Source: Pleurotus djamor (lineage: Eukaryota; Basidiomycota; Agaricomycetes; Agaricales; Pleurotaceae). Taken from it: a stretch of DNA of 64,000 nt. A program made the position numbers and the translations under genes. The stretch lies in NCBI GenBank assembly GCA_029747585.1, contig JAPEVF010000073.1, positions 1 to 64,000 of the forward strand, read 5' to 3'. Shown in pieces: positions 10,741-20,947 of this stretch (position 1 is the stretch's first letter; every line of letters begins with the position of its first letter). Under the pieces are notes generated by a model. It was not told where the DNA came from. It saw nothing but the letters and a program-made list of their open reading frames with translations, and did not search any database.

Positions 10741-11865
10741 GATAACTCGCTCAGTGTCAGCGTTGTTGTAACTGTGTTAAGTGGTGACGTTGAGCATTTA
10801 AAATTCTTAGATCGAGTTGTCAAACTCACTTACCAAGGCCAACTCCAGCTGGAGCTCCTCTGAAGGTTGAGTTGCCCATTCAACTCACTTAAATACCTCT
10901 GAACATTGGGATATGTGTCCGGGAGCAGACGACCCATCCAGCAAAGTCGTTGGCCACAGAACCTAGCGGTGATTCCATCTTCGGAGGCGAAGAGATAGAG
11001 ATCAACTGTACCATATGTGGTGAAGGAGAGAAGGATGACCTTACTAAATTCTGCTTGAAGCAAGCTTACCATCGGCGTGTTTTGTTTAATTTTGCTCACC
11101 TTGATCAGTTTTGAGGCTAGAATACACGGACTGTATACGTGGCGAGCGATAGAANGGGGGGTCATATTGCTTTCCAGATTTTGAGCGATGGAGGGGAAGT
11201 TGGGTCGATTACATAAATAAGCAAACTCAGAACCAAGTTGGGTGTCATGAGTCGCGTTCAAGACATAGGATAGGGGCATCCTGACTTAGGAAGACATAAT
11301 TGCCACGATTGAACACTGCTATTTCTTTTCAACTTGCATGAAACACAATCATACTCGGTGTTGTATTATTCCTGTTCATTCGATGCCATACGTATGGGAC
11401 TACTCGCAAGTTAGTCGCAACTCGCACGAATGGCCTCGCTAACCAATTGATGACGGTATAAACACCGGAAGCCAATGAGGAAACAGGTAATTGTTTAGTA
11501 ATTCGTTCAAAGCCGTCGGCAGCGNTTTTGGTGTCAAGTAGCTGAAAGAAAGAAAGAGTGATGGAGCGAAATGAAGCCCAAACGCGTGCGGACGTGCTAG
11601 GGGGCGACAAAGCCTTCAGCTTCAGGAAGTAGTTGTAGGTAGTTGTAGCGGGAGGACTTGCAACTTCCCAGTTCAGAAGTTTATTTGAGCGCCGACATGG
11701 AAGCTCCGACCCAGGCAGCAATCATGTCATTTCCGCGGGGCCTGACCACAAGCCTCGCGGTCCTGGTCTCCGTGACTTATTCACGGACGATGCCACTGTG
11801 TTTCTAAACATGGCAGGGACGGTTTAGGTGATACAAAGTAGGACATTTACCCAAGGGAGTGCTAC
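10741..11865. other. Promoter region of WQDE protein 2 and site of lost P450
   Basis: Holds the leader and promoter of WQDE gene 2 and, at 11,411-11,449, the end of a P450 gene deleted from this arm. Minus-strand frames at 10,830-11,279 and 11,329-11,721 are interrupted by ambiguous bases (11,155 and 11,525) and are not kept in frame with the right arm. I do not call them genes. Confidence 0.55.
11411..11449 (-). pseudogene. Remnant: last codons of a P450 gene
   Basis: Reads QLVSEAIRASC plus one residue and a stop, matching the last codons of the P450 in the right arm (stop at 50,319). Everything upstream, about 2.4 kb, is missing. Sequence matching the P450's upstream flank (near 47,800-47,842) abuts directly. 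This fits a deletion in the left arm. An insertion in the right arm that borrowed a stop codon is less likely but possible. Confidence 0.55.
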
Positions 11866-12462
11866 TCATCTAGATGCATCTGGGACCGCACTGCTAGCTG
11901 CGTCTGTACTGTTATCTGGAGTAGAACCGGCATCGGCAGTACTTACATCGGCAGCCGGGGCCTCGGGGGCAGTTGCAGCGTCGCCATCTGAAGCAGCATC
12001 AGGCGACGAGGTTGCACCATCTGTTGACGCAGGAGAGTCTCCACCCGCATCGACATCAGGAGTAGCTGGTCCAGCTGGTGGTGGTGTCGGTGGGGGGGAG
12101 GGAGGAGGCGCGACCGTTCCACCCCCACCGGTTTGACCTAACTGCTTCTTGAGTCGCCTGAAAGCTTTCCTAACCGCCCTTCCAACTGCGACCCTCACGA
12201 CCTTCCTTATGTGCCTACGAAGCGCGAACCTATACCGAGGTCTCCTCAGGAAAATGAGGTCCTGGGTATTCATTTCATCCTGCCACGCTTTCTCAACTTC
12301 CGAGTGGATCGTTTCGGCCAAGAATGCACTGTCGATGCCGTCGCTGGTATGGACAACGCTAGCATCGTCTTGGAGCACTGAAGCATCAGAGCTTTGATGC
12401 AAGGGGCTCGCCATCACCGATCCCGTCACGAAGGCTAGAACAGCGATGAGGGAGAGACGCAT
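11866..12462 (-). CDS. WQDE-family secreted cationic protein 3, left copy
   Basis: Secreted protein of 198 residues, one coding exon. A signal peptide (about 1-19) is followed by an acidic stretch and EKAWQDEMNTQDLIF (Trp60). The cationic block (about 73-107) begins RRPRYRFALRRHIRKVVRV and has 16 Lys/Arg and no acid in about 35 residues. A Gly spacer leads to a Pro-rich run and an Ala/Asp/Ser/Pro tail. The block is identical in the right-arm copy while the tail differs by substitutions and indels. A TATA box sits on the minus strand at 12,621-12,628. The EMN(S/T)(K/Q) context after WQDE is shared with protein 2, so these two are the closest pair. Confidence 0.87.
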   Translation of the reverse strand: MRLSLIAVLAFVTGSVMASPLHQSSDASVLQDDASVVHTSDGIDSAFLAETIHSEVEKAWQDEMNTQDLIFLRRPRYRFALRRHIRKVVRVAVGRAVRKAFRRLKKQLGQTGGGGTVAPPPSPPPTPPPAGPATPDVDAGGDSPASTDGATSSPDAASDGDAATAPEAPAADVSTADAGSTPDNSTDAASSAVPDASR

Positions 12463-12959
12463 CTTGACTCTTTGGTAATGGGCTCAGAGTAAGTAGGCGC
12501 AAACAACCTTGGGACGGTTCAGTACGCGGCATGATGATGGTAGCGAATGCGAAAGGACGAACTCACCAAGGCCGAAACCAAGCCTTCACTGTGGAGGACC
12601 TAGAGTGAGGGGACGAGGGGTTTATATAGAGCACGCTTGAATTAGACGGTCGTTAGCCTGAGGGCCTGTTTCTTTAGCTAACGGGTCATTGGTATTCGGA
12701 GGCGACGACATGAAAAGACCACAGATTGCATGGAGCCAGCGCGCTCAATACTACTACTTTCGGATCCGAAGTCGCTTCATCGAGCTGGGTGACACTCAGC
12801 CGAAGGGAAGCTTGGGCGTATTTTGAATGCATAGTTGATGACCCAAACGCTGGACGTTTGTGGCCGTGATGAAGTAGTACTCCGCGTGAAGAGGTTCAAG
12901 AGCAGGTTTTCTTGGGTGTAGCCTTTCAAGTTAGGCAAAGCAAGCGAAAGAACGGGACG
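12463..12959. other. Promoter of WQDE protein 3
   Basis: Carries the TATA box at 12,621-12,628 (minus strand) and a leader with an intron-like segment whose acceptor lies just upstream of the start codon. Non-coding otherwise. Confidence 0.6.
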
Positions 12960-13205
12960 TATTGAGTTATTTGTAATGTGGGTGTCTTCGCGATTCTGCA
13001 ATCGAAGGTATGAATTCTGAGGATGGCTAGACGCGAGAGATTTGGGCGACAGTCTTACGAGAGTCTCCAATGAATTTTGACACTTGCGCCGTCCTCCCAA
13101 AAGTCTGAGGAACTGGAGTCGACAAGAACTCAAAGACGGCCCAAACTTATGAGCGTCCAAAGCCGCCCGCGTCGCATCGCGCCGCAAACGCTACAGTGCG
13201 ACGTC
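12960..13205 (-). pseudogene. Decayed 3' fragment of the F-box gene, left copy
   Basis: This stretch resembles the last exon of the adjacent F-box gene: a block equivalent to codons for ATWASLDAHL is recognisable as DATRAALDAHK, followed by a segment corresponding to the C-terminal MSEFMEDCLPH region. The frame is not kept. A matching relic lies in the right arm. The duplication therefore predates the split of the two arms. Confidence 0.55.
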
Positions 13206-13320
13206 GAGATAACTTTTGGGCGAACGATTCATAGTGACTGTTTGTAGCTTGAGTGGGTTTCTCTGGCAAACGCGTGAGATATTGTAGTTGGCTTGCGGAG
13301 GTAGTAGTAATACAAAGAGG

Positions 13321-14660
13321 TTATGGAGATTCTAAAGCCTTGATTTTGATGATATCAGAACGTGAGATATGTGGGAGACAGTCTTCCATGAATTCTGACA
13401 TTTGCAGGGACCTATCTTGCTTAGAATTTGGTAGGTTGCCCAAACGGTCGGAAAAATGAAAGTCAAAGAAGAGACTTTCGAGGCGTCCCGAACGTAAAAG
13501 CGTGTTTAAATGAGCGTCCAACGATGCCCATGTTGCATTGGGTCGTAGAGTCCGAAGTGCAATTTCAAAGTTGCATAGAATTTTAAACTTGAAAGAGACT
13601 GTCCGCAAGCCCAGCAAATTCTTCTGGCGGGCGGCGGAGAAGAGGGAGTCAATGGCGTCGAGGACACGATCGTGTATTTGCGCCATGGGGTCCAACTGCG
13701 CATTCAATGTCAAATGTTCGACATTGTTGTCATAGTCTCCGAAGGAGGGAAATTCATCGGATGAGCTTCGAGGGGCTGAGTTATGTTAGACTGAGTTCAT
13801 TTGAATGAGGATTAACGAACAAATCACTCACTATCGACGACCAGCTCAAGCGTCAACTTGGTTACTGAGAGCGGCATACGGGGGATGAGAGCCCACGCCG
13901 CAGCATCTAGTTCACGACTGCTTGAAAGGAAGATATGACACGAAAGCGCCTGAATGTTTGGAGTATGTAGCTTATACGCTTCAGGGTAAGAGGAACGCAG
14001 GGTGAGCGTTTGGAGGCCAGGCAGATTGATTGTTGGACGGGCCCCTTTGAAAACGGGCCTTTGGAATTGTGTTTGGATGGCTAGCTTCAGATGGCGTACA
14101 TACGTGCAGTGAGTCAGGATGTCGGCCACAGGTGTATAGTCGCCATCAACTAGTTTTCCAAGGGAAGTGAGGAAGAGCGATTCGAAGGTGGGGCGTGATA
14201 CTAGTGATTGGAGGGAATGAACGATGTTCGGCGTCCAGCAAGGGAAGTAAAGCATAATTTGTGCGCTTCGTGGTTGCTCGAGGTATCGAAGGAGATCGCA
14301 GAGCTTTTGCTCAACGTCAGAAGTCGTCCACCATTCTTCTTGTAGAACGACCATAAGACGTAAGTGACGAGTATACTGGCCAAGATGAGGGGAGGTAGTG
14401 CTGAGCAAACGGAGTAGTTTTCTGAAAGGTTGCGAAGTTACTCTTGGGTCAGTCAAGGAGATCTTCACATCGCAAAAGATGTAACGCTGTGCTAAAGGCA
14501 GCCACGATCGAGCCACCGTTGAACATACTCGGAGTGTGACTGTGTCCGTGGATAAGAAGCCCAAGATGTGGTCAATGACTTCTTCCGGAAGGAAAGGCAA
14601 ACATGGTGGCCTCCAGTCAGGATTTTGGGAGGGAGCGATGGCAGTAGTTCGCTCCGACAT
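13321..14660 (-). CDS. F-box protein, left copy
   Basis: F-box proteins are substrate adaptors of SCF ubiquitin ligases. Start 14,660 (MSERTTAIAP), intron 13,776-13,831, stop at 13,321; 427 residues with both exons in frame. The F-box lies at about residues 20-60 (LPEEVIDHILGFLSTDTVTL followed by RVCSTVARSWLPLAQRYIF). The rest is a leucine-rich, repeat-like region without a named domain, as in the many lineage-expanded F-box families of Agaricomycetes. A diverged third copy lies at 41,385 and a decayed fragment directly downstream. Substrate unknown. Confidence 0.85.
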
Positions 14661-15040
14661 ATGGCAAACACCAAGCAACTAGTTTGCCCAGGCACGACGT
14701 GACCGCGTGACGCGTGATGACTTCATGCATCAGGGGCGATAGGAGATGGCAGCTGAAGGCGACGAGCCCACTCCTTGACGGGCTTTTAACCTGGGTAGGA
14801 CGTGAAACTGTGGCGAACTATGTAGTACGAGTTATCAGTCTCCACGAACGCCCTTTTAGTATGAGTGAGGGCGTGGATGTCGATAAGAGGTCTACCCTTG
14901 CGAAGACAAAGAAGGCGCATTGGTGGACACTGGATTTTGAATACTTAACGGAGTTGATAGTATACATGCAACGGACAATGGTGACTTGTGGCAAATTCGA
15001 CCTTCACTTAGCAGCCGGGGTACAGTTTACTTTCTCTAAT
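14661..15040. other. Intergenic region between F-box gene and WQDE protein 4
   Basis: F-box promoter plus the 3' region of WQDE gene 4. Only partly alignable with the right arm. No gene seen. Confidence 0.55.
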
Positions 15041-15460
15041 CTAGGAAGCAGGGGCAGCGTCTCCGCCAGCGGCATCACCTCCAGCAGCAGCACCGTCACC
15101 ACCGGCAGCGCCATCAGCAGGTGCACTTCCGTCAGCAGGAGCAGCTCCTCCATCAGCTGGCGCACCACCATCAGCAGGAGCGTCGGGAGCACCTCCTCCT
15201 CCTTCCTTCTTCAAGGCCTTCTTGACGTACTTCTTGATGAGACGCTTGATATACTTCTTGAGTCTCCTACCCCGCCTGCCGTCTTCCATATCACCGGAGG
15301 CGATCTCGTCCTGCCATGCCTGCTCAACGAAGGTATCGATGTCTTGTGCCAAAGCTATTTCGGCGGTGCTATCGACGAGATCAAACGCGTTCGTGGCCGC
15401 CTCTAGGGGACGGGCAACTGCGAGGGCAGTAAGGGCAAGGAGGACAAAGGCTGGGCGCAT
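15041..15460 (-). CDS. WQDE-family secreted Lys-rich protein 4, left copy
   Basis: Secreted protein of 139 residues, one coding exon. A signal peptide (ending LAVARP) is followed by an acidic stretch and EQAWQDEIASGDMEDG (Trp49). The cationic block (about 61-86) is GRRGRR followed by LKKYIKRLIKKYVKKALKK: 14 Lys/Arg and one acidic residue in 26, with aliphatic or aromatic residues on one face of a helix. A Gly bridge then leads to a repetitive Ala/Pro/Asp/Gly tail with repeats of ADGGAPADG type. The block matches textbook cationic amphipathic peptides, and GRRGRR is a plausible Kex2-type site. A TATA box lies at 15,666-15,673 on the minus strand. Confidence 0.88.
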   Translation of the reverse strand: MRPAFVLLALTALAVARPLEAATNAFDLVDSTAEIALAQDIDTFVEQAWQDEIASGDMEDGRRGRRLKKYIKRLIKKYVKKALKKEGGGGAPDAPADGGAPADGGAAPADGSAPADGAAGGDGAAAGGDAAGGDAAPAS

Positions 15461-16587
15461 TGTAAGGATTGGAACCTAGGGAAATACAGCAAGAATCAGT
15501 TGTTGGGTCAATGGACGGCAGCGTGTAAAACACTGACGGGTGAAGCACGCTTTACGGTCTATGGAAGAGGAGCTGGTTAGACGTAGAAAGGTTTCAGATG
15601 AGTGTGGTAGTACTCACTAAAGGTGAAGAGCTGAACTGCTGAGGAAAATGGGTGTTGTGTCAAAGTTTATATATCGCGAGACATGGGGCGAGAGATAGAT
15701 AGAGCGGCGGTTGGTAATGGCATCTTGCCGTGAAACGACGCTATGGAGTGAACGGAGCAGTAGTACCAACGCGAGAAGACCTTTTGAACACAGAAATTCG
15801 CATCATAGGCGACACGATAAAACGCTAGATGCGACGGTCGTTACATAGCGGAGAACAGCCGCGCTATAACCACGCCCTTGTAGATCGGTGAGTTCACAGA
15901 CCGGAAACAAAGCTATCGCCACTCACTAAGCAAATGTAGTTTGCGTTATTCAACACACGAGAAGAAGGCGTGGGGAGCATCCCACGCACTGGTGCTTCAA
16001 GGGTAGCGCTGGATCATTGAATGAGAACCGTGTCATACGTCGGCGCGAAAGCCACCTACATAATGACAGGCAACACGCCAGGTCAGATAATTATGGATGT
16101 GATGGGAGAGACACTTACTTTGGATGGGTAGCTGATGAAGGTGAGGCGTGGATAGACATGGGATGGGGGAATATTTGGATCTTGCAATTGATGAGAGAGG
16201 CCGGTCAGTGGCCCAGAATTTTGGAAAGCGGTGACTATTTATTTACTCGATCTTGACTCTATCAAGAGAATTACTTGCCAGTCAGGGAACGGAGTGCTGT
16301 CGCGGCGGGGGGAGGGTAAAATTGGGCAGAAAGCAAGTTATTAAAATGTTATCTTGGGTATGCGCTGGTAGCGCGTTTGAGGTGGGAAGGTGAGAGACAC
16401 GATGAAGAATTACACCTGAGCGGTCGGTGATATATCTATGAACAGAGTCCGCGAAGCAAATACAAAATCCGATACATACAATATTCATACCAGTTGGATG
16501 GTAATCGGTGTCCCAAACAAGACTTTACCGTCTGACCGCCAGTTGGATGGCGGAATTTTCGGCGTGTACTAGCAGAATGTGTCGGTA
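15461..16587. other. Promoter of WQDE protein 4 and inner edge of left arm
   Basis: TATA box at 15,666-15,673 (minus strand) and a leader with an intron. Similarity with the right arm continues to about 16,100 and then stops. The remainder to the cystathionine gamma-synthase stop has no gene I can support. Confidence 0.6.
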
Positions 16588-18674
16588 TCATGATGCGATA
16601 GCATCCTGGGCAGCCTTCAAGGATGTCTTGAACCACTCCAGGAGAAGCTCCTTGTCCTCTGTACCCACACTAACCCTCACAAGCCCTTTCTCAACTCCCC
16701 ATTTGGCTGCCCAATCGAGTTCCGTGTAATGAGCCAGAATGGTGTACGGCGAAGCAAGGGTAAAGTTGGTCCCCAAGCTCGGCCCCTTGTAACAAGGAAG
16801 AGCGTCGAAGAAAGCTTCCGAGGCCGATTGACTCGTGAACGTCAACGAGAAAAGACCACCGTAGCCTCCTTCTGCGCCGTCCTCGTCCTTGACCTTGATG
16901 CGACATGTTTCGTAGTTCGAGGACGTGATGTACTTGGGGTAGTAAACTTCCTTGATGACGGTTGAGGGGGAGGTGTTGCCGCCGACAAGAGACTGAGAAC
17001 GAAGCAGGTCACAAACAGCTTCGGTATTCGTGTTGATCAACCTGCTTCGAGGTCTGAAGTTTCTTGAATTGCGCTCCATGAAGATGGCATCTTGGTCAAA
17101 ATAGACGTCTTCGTAGTTGCCCTCCATCCAGCTTTTCAAAGTCTGATAGTGGCGACTTGTTGGGTTGAGGATGAGACTGAAATCGCACGCATCAGTACTG
17201 GATGGTTGAGGAGCATAAGAGACAAACGAACCTCCCACCCATGACGTTTGAGTAGCCACTAAATACCTTGGTCAAGCTGCTGACGATGATATCAGAGTAC
17301 TTCTGTACGCGAACATTCGTATAATTCCCAATGGTCTCATCGACCACAATGAGGAAGTCGTATTTATCAGCGATTGTCCGAAGACGAGGGAGATTTGCTG
17401 AACGCAAGAGCGGATTTGACGGGAATTCAGTGAACAGGGCGAGGATGGGTGGTTTGGAGGGATCTTTAGCGGATTCCTGTTCTAGTATGTTCTCCAGCTC
17501 GTCGATGTCTTCATCCAAACCGTTCCCGAGGTGGTAACACCCTGGACCCCATTTCTCCAGGATTTTGAGCGTGTCGGTGTAAGGGAATCTGGATGATCAA
17601 ACATAAGAGGGAATCGTTGATGAAAAGCGGGGGGATATCTCACCCAAAGCAAACACTCTTCGCTTGTGGTCGAGTAGACAGAGCAAGTTTGTGAGCGGAC
17701 CAGATAGCCGCCATACCGGAAGGAAACAAGAACACGTCGGCCTCAGTTACGTTGCCTCCCCTTGCACTAGCACGCAGTGAAAGGTCCTTGTCGTCCGAGT
17801 CCGAGTCCGGGCGGGGAGAAGCCTCGACGTCACCAACGATAACCCCTGCTATCCTTCTCCTCAACGCTCGTTTAGCTCGCGTTGCCTGCTCTCGAGGTAG
17901 ATTCCGCCCATAACGCTCCTCTAAATACGTATTGTGGTCGCTGTCGATCTGATCCGAAGCAGTTTCAGTCGTTTGAAACGATGTACTCGAATTATTCAGT
18001 GGAACGGGTGTTTTGACAGAGTAATGTCGATTCGAAGGCTTCAACGGGAATCTAACTGGCGAGATGGTGGGCGATTGCGTTGGGGATTGTGGTTTCGAAG
18101 CGTTGGCATGGTTTTCAAGCAAGGAAAGACAGTATTCTGCCACTCTACTGGAAATTCCAAAACCAGCATGCTGCCAGAATTGTTTCGCAATCCCAAATGC
18201 AGGTGATGGGAATAGCACAACGTGTATAACGACGGGGGGAGGGGTTGAAGATCCCTCTTTCGGAGACTTCGGTTCCAAAACAGGTAGATGTGTCAGACGA
18301 GCGGTGAACTGTGCTGAAGACCGACGCTCGATGAACTCTTGACACTCGGTCGCGATTTTCAGGGTTGGGAAAAGCAGACACGATTCCTCCTCGCTCCCAA
18401 ACTTTTGCTCGCAAAGAGCGATAAGCTATTGCGCAATCGTTTCAGTGAGATTCCGTATGCTTCCACCAGTCATGAGACGTACTTTCTGGATAGTAGGATG
18501 GATAAAGAATCTGGGATAACCACAGACCATGGCATTTGAAACCCGTGGATCCCCTTCTTCGTAGTCGACGTTATCTTTCCAGGTCGGTAGCGAAACAGAG
18601 ATCGCGTGTGGCGTGAATGGTGGAACAGCTAATCCCAGAGCCGGGGGTGCGTGTATCGTAGTAGTTCCAGGCAT
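16588..18674 (-). CDS. Cystathionine gamma-synthase (PLP enzyme)
   Basis: Forms cystathionine from cysteine and an activated homoserine in the transsulfuration branch of sulfur amino-acid metabolism; likely ortholog of yeast Str2. Start at 18,674 ([20 protein letters not shown]). N-terminal landmarks are [16 protein letters not shown] and [17 protein letters not shown]. The central exon includes [20 protein letters not shown]. The PLP-binding Lys lies in SSLTKVFSG, preceded by [15 protein letters not shown]. The C-terminal exon (stop at 16,588) reads [20 protein letters not shown] and [15 protein letters not shown]. At least four short introns are present. It is the first gene of the spacer and runs toward the left arm. 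Confidence 0.9.
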
Positions 18675-19024
18675 GCTCGTTCTTCGTTGCACCTGGAAAC
18701 TGAGACTTTATGTCGTGGAATGAGAGAAGACGGGTGGGAGTCATCTTTAGCAGCGGCGAGGAAATCGGCCGATTGCCCGAATAAAGGTTTTTTCATATCG
18801 TCCACCAATCGTTGACTACGAATTTGAACCAGAACCATGAGGTCCTCCAGAAATAAAGACAGAAAAGGATTGGAGTTATGGGAATAGTGATGTGCGTGGA
18901 ATGAGCACAGGTTACAACTTCGTAAGGGGCGTAACTTTGAATCCCGATGGGATGTGTATGTAGTAGTATGTACTTTACAATATAACGCGACGAGTAAAGT
19001 GGGATGTAGCGCAGTCCCTTAGTC
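18675..19024. other. Intergenic region
   Basis: About 350 bases holding the cystathionine gamma-synthase promoter and the end of the next gene. Nothing else seen. Confidence 0.55.
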
Positions 19025-19606
19025 TCATTTATCTTCGACGTTTGCTTCCAAAGCAGCGACCTGGGCGCAAGTGTTAGGCAAGATTTATGCGATGTAAGCG
19101 TTGTAAAAGGCATACCCGTTCCAAGAGACCCACGACGGCATCTTCCAAGGAACTCTTGTCGCTCCTCAAAGAGATGATCTCCCGGAATAAGTGCATGAAC
19201 CTATCGTCAGGATCTCTCTGGCAACAAACTCGTTAGCAAGAAAGAAAACAACTCGACGAGAGTGTCGCAGACAGACCGCCATTAGTGCCTCCAGCTCGTC
19301 TTTGTCATCTTTGGAGAAGTCTGAGTTCTGTGCGAATGAAGCGACCTGTGAGAGCTGCTGAAAGTCGTCCGACGCCGGGTCGCTGTTGTGATTATCCGAA
19401 GACGAGGGTACGTATCGTCCTTTTGAACGGTGCCTTTCTCGCTCGTCCTTTGTCATGGTTTTGAAAACCAACTGGTTGCACGGAGGAGTATATGAAGATG
19501 AAGATTGATCTTGGGATGAGGTTGTCTTGATGCTTTTATGGGGACGCTCCGCATCGTCGCTTCCAGGTTCTTGCGATTGTGCCCGCTTCGACGGCACAGA
19601 AGACAT
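19025..19606 (-). CDS. Small hypothetical protein, probably nuclear
   Basis: Not recognised. Start 19,606 (MSSVPSKRAQSQEPGSDDAE). A Ser-rich, charged N-terminus is followed by QLVFKTMTKDERERHRSKGR and an acidic helix with DKDELEALMAVCLRHSRR. I place an intron after this Arg pair, with a GCTAACG branch site. The second exon is RDPDDRFMHLFREIISLRSD, and after another intron the last exon VAALEANVEDK ends at 19,025. About 163 residues. The C-terminal half looks like a short coiled coil. It lies downstream of RPC31 on the same strand. Exon joins are my own reading. Confidence 0.6.
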
Positions 19607-19840
19607 TGCGGGGAAAACTGAGGCGAAGGGATGACGGTAAAATTGAGGGGAGAAATCTTGTCGAGCTTAGGGAATGATTCGGGCTTATATACCTGGAGCC
19701 CTTTTGGTCAGAGGGTGACATTCCGAGCACTGACAAATCTTGTCTCAGGTGGGACAAGCGAGACATCAGGTAGAACCTCAATTGTGGAGAAGATACGGGA
19801 GGGCCAATGCAACGGTGTAAAGATCCACAATGGATATACA

Positions 19841-20776
19841 TCAATCATAGTCACCACCACCTATTTGACACGATCAGTTGTTATTATGATTGTAAGAGAA
19901 AGAGATACTGACCACCGCCCACATCGTCACCTCCGCCTCCATCACCCAGATTATCCATGTCGTCACCCTCGCCATTGTCAAAGTAATTCTCGGCATAATC
20001 ATTGTCATACTCTTCATCGACGTCATAGTCCTCTGCATCCGCTTGAGAGCCTGCTTCAGATCGTTCCTCGTCTGATTTTTCCTGAAGAATGGTCAGTAGT
20101 TAAACGGGAGAGGCGCAGACAAAGGAAATGACTCACGACATCTTCCTTGTCGTCATCCATCTCATCGAGATTCATACGAGTCGTAGATGTGACCTTTGCT
20201 TGGACTGAGAACCACAAGTTAGTCGCTGTTCCTTTGATATCAAATTCCTGCACACCTTTCCGCTTCTTCCGTGGGTTGAAGTAGCTATCGTAGACGTCCG
20301 AAGGGAAGAATGGTTCATGAAAGTCTTTCTTTTTGAGGGTTGGATGAGAAGTCGCAGCAGTCAGATACTTGTCAGAGTATCTGGGAAGGTCTTTTACAGC
20401 ACAAATTGTCAAGCAAAGGTTACGTTCGAACGAACGTTGTCTCGCACCATCAGAGGCGGTATTTTCCACCAGATAATAGGCTGATTTGCGTAGACGCGCT
20501 TCGTAGGCGACTTGGAGCTCGTAGATCTGTTTTTCTGACTCTTTGATTTCCTCTAGTACCGGCAACGAAGTTCTTGGCTAGTTTTCAAGGCGATCTAGTG
20601 AGCATGGTCAATGGGCTCAGCGATGTTCATGGTTTCATTCATACAGGATATAGGGCCGTTGCCTCGCGCGACATAGATTGTATATCGGCGAACGTAAGAC
20701 CCATCGGAGGGAGTTCGCCTCGTCCAAAGCCTCCACGACCTCCACCTCGACCGCCGCGACCGCCTCGGAATGACAT
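19841..20776 (-). CDS. RPC31: RNA polymerase III subunit Rpc31/RPC7
   Basis: Component of the Rpc82-Rpc34-Rpc31 subcomplex needed for promoter-specific initiation by Pol III (tRNA and 5S genes). Start 20,776: a Gly/Arg-rich N-terminus (MSFRGGRGGRGG) followed by PPMGLTFADIQSM, a hallmark of the family. The middle exon has IYELQVAYEARLRKSAYYL and FHEPFFPSDVYDSYFNPRKK. The C-terminus is strongly acidic (DVDEEYDNDYAENYFDNGEG) and, after a small last intron, ends in a Gly run plus DYD at 19,841, as expected. It shares a 171-bp divergent promoter with the Aly/REF gene. Confidence 0.9.
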
Positions 20777-20947
20777 TGTTTGAGAAAGACGTGGCCGCCA
20801 CAAAATGTCGGGGTTCATAACTTTGGGAATCCGCCTAGCGCCCTCGCAAGGCCTTCAAAAGGAACAGCTTCTTTGTTGGCTCTTTCTTTCAAACCATCAT
20901 CTCCTCTTCTCCTCCCTTGTACCACCCAAGTTTTTTTCTTCGCAGAA
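20777..20947. promoter_or_regulatory. Bidirectional promoter RPC31 / Aly-REF
   Basis: Only 171 bases separate the two divergent start codons, with a pyrimidine-rich stretch just before the Aly/REF start. Both genes serve RNA synthesis and export, so joint control is plausible but not shown. Confidence 0.6.

Larger units (their letters stand above)
1..16100. repeat. Left arm of giant inverted repeat
   Basis: This segment reappears reverse-complemented at about 43,270-61,924. Matching points: 1 with 61,924; 2,480 with 59,453 (ATG11 start); 7,341 with 54,429 (transcription factor start); 8,895 with 52,879 (mL59 start); 12,462 with 46,813; 14,660 with 44,611 (F-box start); 15,460 with 43,895. 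Similarity fades near 16,100. The copy continues beyond the window start. In about 340 aligned bases of the F-box exon I counted about 21 differences, so roughly 94% identity there. It is either a real inverted duplication or two haplotypes joined in assembly. Confidence 0.93.

Noticed and set aside
10830..11279. 149-codon frame upstream of WQDE gene 2 (counterpart 50,437-50,886)
   Set aside because: The first third shifts frame between arms, and the end overlaps the leader and intron of WQDE gene 2. No family resemblance.
9169..15460. WQDE proteins as mating pheromone precursors
   Set aside because: No C-terminal CaaX, no pheromone receptor or homeodomain genes nearby, and the proteins have N-terminal signal peptides, unlike basidiomycete lipopeptide pheromones.
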